Below, piece by piece: positions 7,129 through 16,501 of a stretch of DNA of 64,000 nucleotides. Source of the stretch: Actinomyces sp. (GTDB lineage: Bacteria > Actinomycetota > Actinomycetes > Actinomycetales > Actinomycetaceae); contig JALCNR010000002.1 in the NCBI GenBank assembly GCA_022649165.1, positions 186,001 through 250,000 on the forward strand, given 5' to 3'. Every line of letters starts with the position of its first letter. Position 1 is the stretch's first letter. The position numbers and the translations under genes were made by a program. The notes below the pieces were generated by a model that worked only from the letters and a program-made list of their open reading frames with translations, made no database searches and had not been told where the DNA came from.

Positions 7129-9474
7129 ATGACCGTGTCCGATGCCTGGAAGGTGAGCGAGCCCATGGCCAGCCGCACAGGGACCAGCCCCGCGTGGGAG
7201 CCCCCCGCGCAGCCGATCCCCGCCCCCAATCCCACCCCGCAGCGCCTCGGCGTGCACGTGCGCGGCTCGGGCATTGACATCGCGGTCGTCGCCGGACGCG
7301 CCACCCGCGTCGACTTCTGCATCGTCAACGAGGGCGGCCCCCGTTTCGAGCGGCGCTGGTCGCTGCGGGGCCCGGTGTCGGGAGTGTGGCACGGGCATCT
7401 CGACGGCGTCGGCGAGGGACTGCGCTATGGCTTCCGGGTCTTCGGGCCATGGGATCCCGACGGGGGCCTGTTCCACAACCCCGCGAAACTGCTGCTCGAC
7501 CCCTACGGCCGGGGTCTGGAGGGCACGGTCGACCTCGGGCCCGAGATCCATGCCCACCAGGTCGACGACGACCTCTTCCCCACCACGTACCCGCTGGTGA
7601 AGTCCGATCTGGACTCCGCCGGCCACGTCCCTGTCTCGGTGGTGACGGGCGCGCCCGGAGCCCTCAGCCCCAAGCCCCGCACGCCATGGGAGGAGACGGT
7701 CGTCTACGAGCTCCACGTCAAGGGGTTCACCCAGCTCATGCCGGAGGTGCCCGAGCCTCTGCGAGGCACCTATGCGGGGCTCGCGCATCCCGCCGCCGTC
7801 GCCCACCTGCGCCGCCTGGGGGTCACCACCGTCGAGCTGCTGCCCGTCCACGCCAAGCACGACGAGTCCTTCCTCTCCGACCGGGGCCTGACGAACTACT
7901 GGGGGTACTCGACGCTGTCCTACTTCGCGCCCGAGCCGTCCTACGCGACCGCGGCGGCCCGCCGCCGCGGCGCGCAGGCCGTGGTCGACGAGTTCCGCTC
8001 CATGGTTTCCGACCTCCACGACGCGGGCCTCGAGGTCATCCTCGATGTCGTCTACAACCACACCTGCGAGGGCTCGGACGCCGGGCCGTCGCTGTGCTGG
8101 CGAGGCCTGGACTCCGAGCTCTACTACCGCCACACGCCCTCGCGCCCGATGCAGATGGTCGACGTCACCGGCACCGGCAACACGCTCAACATGGACCACC
8201 CGCGCGTCGTCCAGATGGTCCTGGACTCGCTGCGCCACTGGTCACGGGACATGGGCGTCGACGGCTTCCGATTCGACCTGGCGACCACCCTGGGACGTTT
8301 CTCGACCGGCTTCACGCCCCTGCATCCCCTGCTCGTCGCCATGGGCGCCGACGAGGAGCTCACCTGCGACAAGCTGATCGCCGAGCCTTGGGATCTCGGT
8401 CCGGGCGGCTGGCAGACGGGTGGCTTCCCCACGCCGCTGTCGGAGTGGAACGACCGTTTCCGCGACTCGGTGCGCAGCTTCTGGCTGGCGGACATGCGCG
8501 ACCTCTCGCGCGGACGCCCCGTCCAGGGCCCCAACGACCTGGCGACCCGGCTGTCCGGCTCGGCCGACCTGTTCACCCACGGCGCGGGGTCGGATCGGGG
8601 CTGCCGGGCCTCGATCAACTTCGTGACCTCGCATGACGGTTTCACCCTGGCCGACCTCACCGCCTACGACCACAAGCACAACCTGGCGAACCTGGAGGGC
8701 GACCGCGACGGCTCGACCCACAACCTCTCGTGGAACCACGGACTAGAGGGCGCGGTGGCCTCGGCCCTCACCCCGGACGGCACGCGGGACGCGGCGGGCC
8801 TGGTCGAGGATCTCTTCCCCGCCCGCCAGCGCTCCCAGCGCAACCTGCTGACGACGCTCCTCGTGTCGGCCGGCACCCCGATGATCACCGCCGGCGACGA
8901 GTTCCAGCGCACCCAGTACGGCAACAACAACGCCTACTGCCAGGACGGCCCGATCTCCTGGGTCGATTGGACCCTGTCGGAGGACCAGCTCGACCAGGTG
9001 GAGACGACCCGGTGGCTGCTGTGGCTGCGCCGCGAGCACCCCGTGCTGCGCGTCCCCGGGTTCTCGACCGGGCGGGCGGCGCCGGGCGACTCCATCGACG
9101 ACGTCGGGTGGTTCACGCGCGCGGGGACCCCGATGTCGCAGGGGGCTTGGTCGCGCCAGGAGAACCGCGTCTTCCAGATGCTCGGCTCGGGCTCGCCGCT
9201 GGGCGACCGCGACAAGCTCATCGTGTTCAACGGGACCCTGGACGACCAGGCGGTCACGCTGGCGGCCGGCCACGAGGCCGCCGGCTGGGTGGTCGTCGCC
9301 GACACGTCGTGGTCGAACCCCCGCCAGGGCGGCATCGACCCCTCCACCGGCCTCGACGGCCTCCACGACCTCCCCGAGGGTCTCCAGGGCGCGGCCGCGG
9401 GCGCCGCCCTGGAGCTCGAGCCCCAGTCGATGGTCGTGCTGCTGTCGGACCGCGCCGTCCCCCTGCGGCGGTGA
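7129..9474 (+). CDS. glgX: Glycogen debranching enzyme, GlgX type (GH13_11)
   Basis: This 781-residue enzyme hydrolyses alpha-1,6 branch points of glycogen limit dextrins. An N-terminal CBM48-like domain (about 40-150) precedes the GH13 barrel. Barrel motifs are DVVYNHT near residue 305, GFRFDLA near 380 (nucleophile Asp), a LIAEPWD acid/base Glu near 420, and FVTSHDG near 502. A beta-sandwich C-terminal domain follows. The start chosen has a GGGGAGG box; an alternative ATG 36 nt downstream (7165) is also possible, since the first 12 residues are not conserved in the family. It probably works with GlgP and the GlgE pathway genes a few kilobases away in alpha-glucan turnover. Confidence 0.92.
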   Translation: MTVSDAWKVSEPMASRTGTSPAWEPPAQPIPAPNPTPQRLGVHVRGSGIDIAVVAGRATRVDFCIVNEGGPRFERRWSLRGPVSGVWHGHLDGVGEGLRYGFRVFGPWDPDGGLFHNPAKLLLDPYGRGLEGTVDLGPEIHAHQVDDDLFPTTYPLVKSDLDSAGHVPVSVVTGAPGALSPKPRTPWEETVVYELHVKGFTQLMPEVPEPLRGTYAGLAHPAAVAHLRRLGVTTVELLPVHAKHDESFLSDRGLTNYWGYSTLSYFAPEPSYATAAARRRGAQAVVDEFRSMVSDLHDAGLEVILDVVYNHTCEGSDAGPSLCWRGLDSELYYRHTPSRPMQMVDVTGTGNTLNMDHPRVVQMVLDSLRHWSRDMGVDGFRFDLATTLGRFSTGFTPLHPLLVAMGADEELTCDKLIAEPWDLGPGGWQTGGFPTPLSEWNDRFRDSVRSFWLADMRDLSRGRPVQGPNDLATRLSGSADLFTHGAGSDRGCRASINFVTSHDGFTLADLTAYDHKHNLANLEGDRDGSTHNLSWNHGLEGAVASALTPDGTRDAAGLVEDLFPARQRSQRNLLTTLLVSAGTPMITAGDEFQRTQYGNNNAYCQDGPISWVDWTLSEDQLDQVETTRWLLWLRREHPVLRVPGFSTGRAAPGDSIDDVGWFTRAGTPMSQGAWSRQENRVFQMLGSGSPLGDRDKLIVFNGTLDDQAVTLAAGHEAAGWVVVADTSWSNPRQGGIDPSTGLDGLHDLPEGLQGAAAGAALELEPQSMVVLLSDRAVPLRR

Positions 9475-9503
9475 GGGCGGGACCCCGGCACCCGGCGACC
9501 GCC

Positions 9504-9509
9504 TAGACT
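9504..9509 (+). promoter_or_regulatory. Leaderless -10 element of trpS (TAGACT)
   Basis: TAGACT is followed by 6 nt and then the GTG at 9516, with no ribosome binding site, which indicates a leaderless transcript. Confidence 0.55.
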
Positions 9510-9515
9510 GTCCGG

Positions 9516-10616
9516 GTGACCACCAGCGAAGACCTTCTTGCCGACTCCACCATCGAGGCGTCGCTCGCTCGCACGCGGGCGCGGTCCGCCGAGATCGACG
9601 CCGCGATCACCCGGGATCCCTCGCGGTTCCGGATGCTGACCGGGGCGAGGCCCACGGGATCCCTCCACATCGGACACTACCTCGGGACGTTGCGCGAATG
9701 GGTGGATCTGCAGGATCGGGGCGTGGACACGTGGGCGCTCATCGCCGACTACCAGGTCATCACCGACCGCGACGGGGTGGGCCCGCTCAAGGACCGCGTG
9801 CTCGGTCTCCTCGCCGACTACATCGCCTGCGGCCTGGACCCCGAACGCACCACGATCTTCACCCATTCCGCCGTGCCCGCGCTCAACCAGCTGATGCTCC
9901 CCTTCCTCTCGCTGGTCACCGAGTCCGAGCTGCACCGCAATCCCACCGTCAAGGCGGAGCTGGAGGCCACGGGCGGACGGGCGATGACGGGGCTGCTGCT
10001 CACCTACCCCGTCCACCAGGCGGCCGACATCCTGTTCTGCAAGGCCAACGTCGTGCCTGTCGGCCAGGACCAGCTGCCCCACCTCGAGCAGACCCGGGCG
10101 ATCGCCCAGCGTTTCGACAAGCGCTACGGGCGCGCCCAGGCGGACCACGCGATCTTCCGCCAGCCCGAGGCCCTCCTCTCCGAGGCCCCCCACATCCTGG
10201 GAACGGACGGGACGAAGATGTCCAAGTCGCGCGGGAACACCATCGAGATCAGGATGACGGCCGACGAGACCGCGAAGGTCCTCAGGAAGGCGAAGACCGA
10301 CGCCGACCGCGTCATCACCTACGACCCTGCGAACCGCCCCGAGGTCTCGAACCTGCTGCTCATGGCCGCCCTGGCCACGGGCCGCACGCCCGAGGACATC
10401 GCGGAAGAGATCGGCGGCGCGGGGGCCGGGGCCCTGAAGAAGCTCGTCATTGAGGCCCTCAACGAGATGCTGGCGCCCATCCGCGCGCGTCGCGCGGACC
10501 TCGTGGCCGATCCGGGGCACCTGCTCGACGTGCTCCACGACGGCAATGCGACCGCCAACGAGCAGGCGGACCGCACGCTGGCCGAGGTCCGCTCCGCCAT
10601 GCAGATGGACTACTGA
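9516..10616 (+). CDS. trpS: Tryptophan--tRNA ligase
   Basis: A 366-residue class I aminoacyl-tRNA synthetase that charges tRNA-Trp. The HIGH signature is SLHIGHYLG near residue 52, preceded by TGARPTG. The KMSKS loop is GTKMSKSRGN near 235. ADILFCKANVVPVGQDQ near 175 forms part of the tryptophan pocket. About 30 residues before the catalytic core form a modest N-terminal extension. The GTG start is supported by the leaderless promoter 6 nt upstream. A strong intrinsic terminator follows the gene. Confidence 0.95.
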   Translation: MTTSEDLLADSTIEASLARTRARSAEIDAAITRDPSRFRMLTGARPTGSLHIGHYLGTLREWVDLQDRGVDTWALIADYQVITDRDGVGPLKDRVLGLLADYIACGLDPERTTIFTHSAVPALNQLMLPFLSLVTESELHRNPTVKAELEATGGRAMTGLLLTYPVHQAADILFCKANVVPVGQDQLPHLEQTRAIAQRFDKRYGRAQADHAIFRQPEALLSEAPHILGTDGTKMSKSRGNTIEIRMTADETAKVLRKAKTDADRVITYDPANRPEVSNLLLMAALATGRTPEDIAEEIGGAGAGALKKLVIEALNEMLAPIRARRADLVADPGHLLDVLHDGNATANEQADRTLAEVRSAMQMDY

Positions 10617-10651
10617 GCGGCGCCGTCCTCGTCCCGCGCCGCGGGACGGTG

Positions 10652-10677
10652 GCGCACGGATGCGCACGGATGCGCAC
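10652..10677. repeat. Short tandem repeat, 10-bp unit GCGCACGGAT
   Basis: Two full units and a partial third lie just after trpS, next to a GTCCCGC-GCC-GCGGGAC hairpin at 10631-10647. No function is evident. Confidence 0.5.
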
Positions 10678-10757
10678 CCGGTATGGACATCTGCGCGAAT
10701 CCGCCCCGTCACCGGGGATCTCCGACCCGCCTCCCGGCAGGTCCAGGTGAGGTGTTG

Positions 10758-10790
10758 AGGCGCTCCTCATTCCCCCCAGGAGCGCCTTTC
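10758..10790 (+). terminator. Intrinsic terminator after trpS
   Basis: A perfect 10-bp stem, AGGCGCTCCT (10758-10767) and AGGAGCGCCT (10778-10787), encloses a 10-nt loop and is followed by TTTCCTT. It separates trpS from the VIT-family gene. Confidence 0.85.
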
Positions 10791-10819
10791 CTTCATGGAA
10801 ATGCCCTCTGACCTGCCAT

Positions 10820-10825
10820 TACGTT
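10820..10825 (+). promoter_or_regulatory. Leaderless -10 element of the VIT-family gene (TACGTT)
   Basis: TACGTT lies 6 nt before the ATG at 10832 and no ribosome binding site is present. Confidence 0.45.
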
Positions 10826-10831
10826 CGAGCC

Positions 10832-11668
10832 ATGAGCGCTTCGAGCACCGTCCGCACCGGCCCCGTCGTCAGAGGCCTCCTTGCGCGCCTCCGGCGCGAC
10901 CGGCAACGCGCCGTCTCACGCCCGGCGTCGGCAGAGGCCTCCGGCGAGCCGGCGCGCCCCGGCTCGCAGGCCCGCGAGACGACGCGGTCCCTCGCCTCGC
11001 GACTGAACTGGCTGCGGGCCGGCGTCCTGGGGGCCAACGACGGCATCGTGTCGATCTCCGGTCTGCTGGTCGGAGTCGCCGCGGTCGACCCGTCGAACAC
11101 CGCCGCCATCGCGCTGGCCGGAGCCTCCGGCATCGCCTCGGCCTCGCTATCGATGTCGGTCGGCGAGTACGTCTCCGTGTCCACCCAGCGCGACACCGAG
11201 CATCAGATCGTCGTGCGCAAGCAGACGGACCTGGAACGCGACCCCGCGGGCCAGGAGCGGGCGCTCGCCGAGCTGTGGGAGTCCCGGGGGCTCAGCCCGA
11301 GCACCGCGCAGCGTGTCGCGCGCGAGCTCTCGGAGCGCGACGCCCTGGAGGCTCACCTCACCACCGAGTACCACATCGACCCCGACGACCTGACGAACCC
11401 GTGGGCCGCCGCGGGCAGCTCATTCGTGTCCTTCCTAGCCGGATCCGCCCTGCCGTTCCTCACGATGCTTGCCCTCGCCCCCGCCGTGCGCATCCCCGCC
11501 ACCTTCGCGGCCGTCCTCATCGCACTGGCCGCCACCGGATGGGTCAGCGCGTGGTTGGGCGGCGCGCCCCGAGGGCGCGCCGTCATCCGCCTGCTCATCG
11601 GCGGGGCCGCGGCCATGGCCTTCACCTTCGGCATCGGCCATCTGTTCGGGACCAGCGGCCTCGTCTGA
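10832..11668 (+). CDS. VIT1/CCC1-family metal transporter
   Basis: This 278-residue membrane protein belongs to the vacuolar iron transporter family, which moves Fe2+ or Mn2+. The hallmark first membrane segment, LRAGVLGANDGIVSISGLLVG, starts near residue 64. A second conserved segment (SMSVGEYVSVSTQRD) is near 108. Between the second and third membrane segments lies a charged cytoplasmic domain (about 125-185) with many Glu, the likely metal-binding hub. Three further membrane segments end the protein. The first 50 residues are Arg-rich and polar. Substrate specificity cannot be read from the sequence. Confidence 0.88.
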   Translation: MSASSTVRTGPVVRGLLARLRRDRQRAVSRPASAEASGEPARPGSQARETTRSLASRLNWLRAGVLGANDGIVSISGLLVGVAAVDPSNTAAIALAGASGIASASLSMSVGEYVSVSTQRDTEHQIVVRKQTDLERDPAGQERALAELWESRGLSPSTAQRVARELSERDALEAHLTTEYHIDPDDLTNPWAAAGSSFVSFLAGSALPFLTMLALAPAVRIPATFAAVLIALAATGWVSAWLGGAPRGRAVIRLLIGGAAAMAFTFGIGHLFGTSGLV

Positions 11669-11680
11669 CGGAGGGCCGGG

Positions 11681-14305
11681 TCAGTCGCCGAAGCTCGTGT
11701 GCTGCTCCGAGGTCACCGTCGACGGCGCCGCCACCGCGACCAGGCCCAGCTCCGTGGGGGCGGCCATCAGCGGATTGCGCGGCACGACCCTCACGGCGAG
11801 GCCGAAGGGACCCGCGACCTCCAGGGCCTCAGACCCGCGGAAGACCCAGCGTCCCTCCCCGACGGCGTCCACCGGGGGCAGCTCGGTCGTCGAGAAGTCG
11901 TGGATCTCGTCGTCGGCGCCGACGCGCCCGGCGAGCACCTCGACCGTCACGTCCTGCGGGCTCAGCGCCCCCAGCGACACCTGGGCGGTGATCTCCGCGG
12001 AGTCCCCGATCTGAGCGACGTCGGGCAGGTGCGCCTCGACGTAGTCGACGCGGACCTCCCCCCACTGCGAGCGCACCTTCGCCTTCCACGACGCCAGGGA
12101 GCGCGCGGCCTCGTGACCGGGGACGTCCAGGACGTCGTGCGCGTCGGACACCGGCACGTAGAGCCGCTCGACGTAATCGCGGACCATCCGGGTCGCCTGG
12201 ACCTTCGGACCCAGGTCGCTGAGCGTGTGGCGCATCATCTCCATCCAGCGGCGCGGGATGCCGCGCCCATCGCGGTCGTAGAACCTCGGGGCCACCGTCC
12301 CCTCGATGAGGTCGTAGAGGGCCGAGGCCTCGATGCGGTCGCGCCGCTGGGGGTCCTCCACCCCGTCGGCGGTCGGGATCGCCCAGCCGTTGGCGCCGTC
12401 GTACATCTCGTCCCACCACCCGTCGAGGATCGACAGGTTGAGGGCGCCGTTGAGCGCGCACTTCATGCCGGAGGTGCCCGAGGCCTCCAGTGGGCGCAGC
12501 GGGTTGTTCAGCCAGACGTCGCATCCGGGCATGAGCGTCTGGGCCATCGCGATGTCGTAGTCCGGCAGGAACACGATGCGCTCGCGCACCCGGGGATCGT
12601 CCGTGAACTGGACAAGGCGCTGGATGAGGCCCACGCCCGGCTCGTCGTCGGGGTGGGATTTTCCGGCCACGACGATCTGGATCGGGCGCTCGGGGTCCGT
12701 GAGCAGACGGGTCAGCCGCTCCGGATCGTTGAGCATGAGCGTGAGGCGCTTGTAGGTCGGGACGCGGCGGGCGAACCCAATGGTGAGGACATCCGGGTCG
12801 AGCACGTTGTCGACCCATCCCAGCTCCGCGGGGGACGCTCCGCGCTCCAGCCACGAGGAGCGCACGCGCCGGCGCGCCGAGGCGACGAGGCGCTCGCGCA
12901 ACTCGCGCCGCGTCGCCCACAGGACGTCGTCGGGCACTCCGCCGTTCTCCGCCGGGGTCAGCCATCCGCCGCCGGACTCGATCTCCGGGGCGGCCAGATA
13001 GCGCTCCGCCATCTCCTGGAAGGCGGGGGCCCGCCAGGTCGGTCCGTGGACGCCGTTGGTCACCGAGGTGATCGGCACCTCGTCGACGTCGAAGCCCGCC
13101 CACAGCGAGGCGAACATCTGGCGGGAGACCCTGCCGTGCAGCTTCGCCACGCCATTGGCGCGACGCGCCATCCGCAGGCCGAGGACCGCCATATTGAACA
13201 CCGAGGGGTCCCCGCCCTCGTAGGACTCATTGCCCAGGGCGACGACCTCCTCGGTGGACACCCCCGGCAGGGGCATCGCGTCCAGGTATCGCGTCACGAG
13301 ACCGCGGTCGAAGCGGTCGATGCCAGCGGGGACGGGCGTGTGCGTCGTGAAGAGCGTGCCGGAGCGCACGACCTCGATGGCCGTGCCGAGGTCCAGGTGC
13401 TCCTCGCCCTCCATGAGCTCGCGGAGCCGCTCGACCGCCAGGAACCCGGCGTGGCCCTCATTGCAGTGGTAGACCGAGGGGGCGGGAGCGCCGGTCAGCC
13501 GCGAGTACAACCGCAGGGCCTTGACCCCGCCCACTCCCAGCAGCAATTCCTGCTCCATGCGATGCTCCTTGGAGCCGCCGTAGAGCCTGTCCGTGACATT
13601 GCGCGAGACCGGGTCGTTGTCCGGGATCGAGGAGTCGAGCAGGAGCAGGGGGACCCGGCCGACCTCGGCGACCCACACCTGGGCATTGAGGGTGCGCTCC
13701 CCCGGCAGCCGGAGCGAGACGCGGGCGGGCGTGCCGTCCCACTCGCGCAGGAGCGTCAGCGGCATGTTGTTGGGGTCGATGAGGGGGTAGGTCTCGCGCT
13801 GGTACCCGTCCCGCGACAGCGACTGGCGGAAATACCCGGACTCGTAGAGCAGTCCGACGCCCACGATGGGCACCCCGAGGTCCGAGGCACTCTTGAGATG
13901 GTCGCCGGCGAGGATGCCGAGCCCGCCGGAGTACTGGGGCAGCACCGCGGTGATGCCGAACTCCGCGGAGAAGTAGGCGATGGCCTCCGGCTTGCCCGGA
14001 GCGGCGAAGCCGCTCTGGTACCAGCGGGGCTCCTTCATGTAGCGGTCCAGGTCCTCCGCCAGCTCCCTCGCCCGGTCCACGACCGAGGCGTCGGCGGCCA
14101 GCTGCGCGAACCGCTCCGTGCCGATCTCTCCCAGCAGGGCGATGGGGTCGCCGTGGACGCGATCCCAGGCGGCGGGATCCAGCGACTCGAAGAAACGGGT
14201 GGTGGGGGCGTGCCAGCACCAGCGCAGGTTGCGAGCCAGGATGTCAAGGGGGGCCAGTGCCTCGGGCAGGACGGTTCTCACCGTAAAACGTCGAATTGCT
14301 CTCAC
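11681..14305 (-). CDS. glgP: Alpha-glucan (maltodextrin) phosphorylase
   Basis: This 874-residue GT35 enzyme phosphorolyses alpha-1,4-glucan ends to glucose-1-phosphate, and is of the actinobacterial type. A family DUF3417-type N-terminus (NLRWCWHAPTTRFFE) is at residues 24-38. The PLP-binding motif is EASGTSGMKCALNGALN near 610. ILAGDHLKSASDLGVP, VYHCNEGHAGF and THTPVPAG are also present. The GTG at 14305 is chosen because it lies 6 nt after a TATGCT -10 hexamer and family homology begins there; the open frame extends far upstream into glgE antisense. It is divergent from glgE with only 126 bp between starts. Confidence 0.93.
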   Translation of the reverse strand: MRAIRRFTVRTVLPEALAPLDILARNLRWCWHAPTTRFFESLDPAAWDRVHGDPIALLGEIGTERFAQLAADASVVDRARELAEDLDRYMKEPRWYQSGFAAPGKPEAIAYFSAEFGITAVLPQYSGGLGILAGDHLKSASDLGVPIVGVGLLYESGYFRQSLSRDGYQRETYPLIDPNNMPLTLLREWDGTPARVSLRLPGERTLNAQVWVAEVGRVPLLLLDSSIPDNDPVSRNVTDRLYGGSKEHRMEQELLLGVGGVKALRLYSRLTGAPAPSVYHCNEGHAGFLAVERLRELMEGEEHLDLGTAIEVVRSGTLFTTHTPVPAGIDRFDRGLVTRYLDAMPLPGVSTEEVVALGNESYEGGDPSVFNMAVLGLRMARRANGVAKLHGRVSRQMFASLWAGFDVDEVPITSVTNGVHGPTWRAPAFQEMAERYLAAPEIESGGGWLTPAENGGVPDDVLWATRRELRERLVASARRRVRSSWLERGASPAELGWVDNVLDPDVLTIGFARRVPTYKRLTLMLNDPERLTRLLTDPERPIQIVVAGKSHPDDEPGVGLIQRLVQFTDDPRVRERIVFLPDYDIAMAQTLMPGCDVWLNNPLRPLEASGTSGMKCALNGALNLSILDGWWDEMYDGANGWAIPTADGVEDPQRRDRIEASALYDLIEGTVAPRFYDRDGRGIPRRWMEMMRHTLSDLGPKVQATRMVRDYVERLYVPVSDAHDVLDVPGHEAARSLASWKAKVRSQWGEVRVDYVEAHLPDVAQIGDSAEITAQVSLGALSPQDVTVEVLAGRVGADDEIHDFSTTELPPVDAVGEGRWVFRGSEALEVAGPFGLAVRVVPRNPLMAAPTELGLVAVAAPSTVTSEQHTSFGD

Positions 14306-14311
14306 GGCTGA

Positions 14312-14317
14312 AGCATA
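14312..14317 (-). promoter_or_regulatory. Leaderless -10 element of glgP (TATGCT)
   Basis: On the minus strand TATGCT is followed by 6 nt and the GTG start at 14305. It is back to back with the glgE promoter, so a shared regulator could control breakdown and synthesis. Confidence 0.5.
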
Positions 14318-14418
14318 TCGGGGCCGGTCCCCCAGCGGAACAGCTGCCCGCGCGGATCCCGGGCAACCGGTCGGCCGCCGACGTGTGCTGCATGCCACAT
14401 CGCCCGGCGATCGCCCAC

Positions 14419-14424
14419 TAGGCT
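14419..14424 (+). promoter_or_regulatory. Leaderless -10 element of glgE (TAGGCT)
   Basis: TAGGCT is followed by 7 nt (mostly G) and the GTG at 14432, with no other ribosome site in frame. Confidence 0.5.
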
Positions 14425-14431
14425 GGGGGGC

Positions 14432-16501
14432 GTGAACACGACCAGTCCCGATCAGGTCCGACTCCCCCACGTGCTCGATGCGCCGGACCTCCCGCGCATC
14501 CCGGCCCTTGAACTGTTCCCCGTCGTGGAGGGCGGGCGCCTTCCCGCCAAGGCGACCCAGGGCGAGCCGTTCCCCATCCGCGCGACGGTGTTCCGGGAGG
14601 GGCACGGCGCCTTCGCCGCCGAGGCTGTGCTCATCGATCCGAGCGGCTGCGTCCGCTCGCGCACCCCCATGGTCGACATCGCCCCCGGCCTGGACCGCCT
14701 GGAAGCGTGGGTGTGCGCCGACTCCACGGGCCCCTGGGGCTTCCGCGTGGACACGTGGTCCGACTCCTACGCGTCCTGGCGCCACGACGCCACTGTCAAG
14801 ATCGGCGCGGGCATCGACGTCGAGCTCATGCTCGAGGAGGGGGCGCTCCTGCTGGAGCGGGCCGCTTCCGGGCGTGCGGAGCGCAATCCCGCCCAGAGCG
14901 CGCCCGGCGAGCCCGGGCGCTCCGTCCTGCTGGAGGCGGCCGCAGCGGCCCGAGACGGGGACCGCTCCGCCCAGCAGCGGCTCGCGGCGGCCACATCCCC
15001 CCGGGTGCGCGACGTCCTGGCCGCGCACCCGCTGCGCGACCTGTACGGGCACACCGAGACCTATCCGCTCCACGTCGCCCGCCCTCGCGCCGTCCACGGG
15101 TCCTGGTACGAGATCTTCCCCCGCTCCGAGGGCGCCGTCCAGCACCCCGACGGCTCCTGGGTCTCCGGCACGCTGAGGACGGCCGCGGAGGACCTGCCGC
15201 GCATCGCGGGCATGGGGTTCGACGTCGTCTACCTCACGCCCGTCCACCCCGTGGGCACCACCTTCCGCAAGGGACGCAACAACGCCCTGCATGCCGGACC
15301 CGGGGATCCGGGTTCGCCCTACGCCGTCGGCTCGGCCGAGGGCGGGCACGACGCCCTCCACCCCGATCTGGGAGACTTCGACGACTTCGACGCCTTCGTG
15401 GGCAGAGCCCGCGACCTGGGGATGGAGGTGGCCCTGGACCTCGCCCTCCAGTGCTCGCCCGACCACCCCTGGGTCGCGGAGCACCCCGAGTGGTTCACGA
15501 CGCGCGCCGACGGCTCGATCGCCTACGCGGAGAACCCCCCGAAGAAGTACCAGGACATCTATCCCCTGAACTTCGACAACGATCCGGAGGGGATCTATCG
15601 CGCCGTCTGGGACCTCATCGAACTGTGGGCCTCCCACGGGGTGAGCATCTTCCGCGTGGACAATCCCCACACGAAGCCCGTGCGCTTCTGGCAGCGCCTC
15701 ATGCGCGAGATGCACCGGGCCCACCCGGACCTCCTGTTCCTGGCCGAGGCCTTCACCCGCCCGGCCATGATGCGCACGCTGGGCGCCGTGGGCTTCGACC
15801 AGTCCTACACGTACTTCGCGTGGCGCACCGCCAAAGAGGAGATCCAGGACTACCTCCGCGAGGTTTCCACCGAGACGGCCCACCTGCTGCGCCCCGCGTT
15901 CTGGCCCATCACTCCCGACATCCTCACCGAGCAGATGACCACGGGCGGCACGGCGATCTTCGCGATCCGGGCCATCCTGGCGGCCACCGGGTCGCCCACC
16001 TGGGGCATCTACTCCGGCTACGAGTTCGCCGAGGGCGTCCAGCGCCCTGGCTTCGAGGAGCCGAACGACAATGAGAAGTACGAGTACAGGCCGCGCGACT
16101 GGTCGCAGGCCGAGCCCACGGGCATCCCCCGCCTGCTCGGCCTGCTCAACGCGGCTCGGGCCGCCCACCCCGCGCTCCAGCAGCTCCACCGGCTGAGCAT
16201 CCACCCCACCTCCCACCCCTCGCTGCTGTGCTTCTCCCGGCATGTCGACGGCCGCTTCACCCCCTCGGGGCGGGACGACACCGTCATCGTCGTCCTGTCC
16301 CTGGATCCCCGTCAGGAGGTCGAGGGCACCGTGGACCTCTCCGCGCTGGGGGACGCCCGCCTGCCCCTGGTCGACGAGCTGGACGGCCGCTCCTACTCCT
16401 GGGGCGCCTCGAACTACGTCCGGCTCGGGCCCTGGACCCGCCTGGCCCATGTCATGGCCGTCGAGGCCGCGCCCGCCACCACCTGGGAGCAGAAGCGATG
16501 A
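14432..16501 (+). CDS. glgE: Alpha-1,4-glucan:maltose-1-phosphate maltosyltransferase
   Basis: This 689-residue GH13_3 enzyme transfers maltosyl units from alpha-maltose-1-phosphate to the ends of growing alpha-1,4-glucan. Signatures are SWYEIFPRSEGA near residue 224, VVYLTPVHPVGTTFRKGRNN near 265-284, DLALQCSPDHPW near 338, the nucleophile Asp in IFRVDNPHTKP near 408, and the general acid in LAEAFTRPAMM near 438. An N-terminal Ig-like domain (about 20-130) and a C-terminal beta domain match the family. It is the first gene of glgE-treS-pep2-glgB and overlaps treS by 4 nt. Confidence 0.95.
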   Translation: MNTTSPDQVRLPHVLDAPDLPRIPALELFPVVEGGRLPAKATQGEPFPIRATVFREGHGAFAAEAVLIDPSGCVRSRTPMVDIAPGLDRLEAWVCADSTGPWGFRVDTWSDSYASWRHDATVKIGAGIDVELMLEEGALLLERAASGRAERNPAQSAPGEPGRSVLLEAAAAARDGDRSAQQRLAAATSPRVRDVLAAHPLRDLYGHTETYPLHVARPRAVHGSWYEIFPRSEGAVQHPDGSWVSGTLRTAAEDLPRIAGMGFDVVYLTPVHPVGTTFRKGRNNALHAGPGDPGSPYAVGSAEGGHDALHPDLGDFDDFDAFVGRARDLGMEVALDLALQCSPDHPWVAEHPEWFTTRADGSIAYAENPPKKYQDIYPLNFDNDPEGIYRAVWDLIELWASHGVSIFRVDNPHTKPVRFWQRLMREMHRAHPDLLFLAEAFTRPAMMRTLGAVGFDQSYTYFAWRTAKEEIQDYLREVSTETAHLLRPAFWPITPDILTEQMTTGGTAIFAIRAILAATGSPTWGIYSGYEFAEGVQRPGFEEPNDNEKYEYRPRDWSQAEPTGIPRLLGLLNAARAAHPALQQLHRLSIHPTSHPSLLCFSRHVDGRFTPSGRDDTVIVVLSLDPRQEVEGTVDLSALGDARLPLVDELDGRSYSWGASNYVRLGPWTRLAHVMAVEAAPATTWEQKR

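Noticed and set aside
10652-10677. Short tandem repeat considered as a CRISPR or regulatory iteron
   Set aside because: Only two and a half 10-bp units without spacers or a nearby binding-protein gene.
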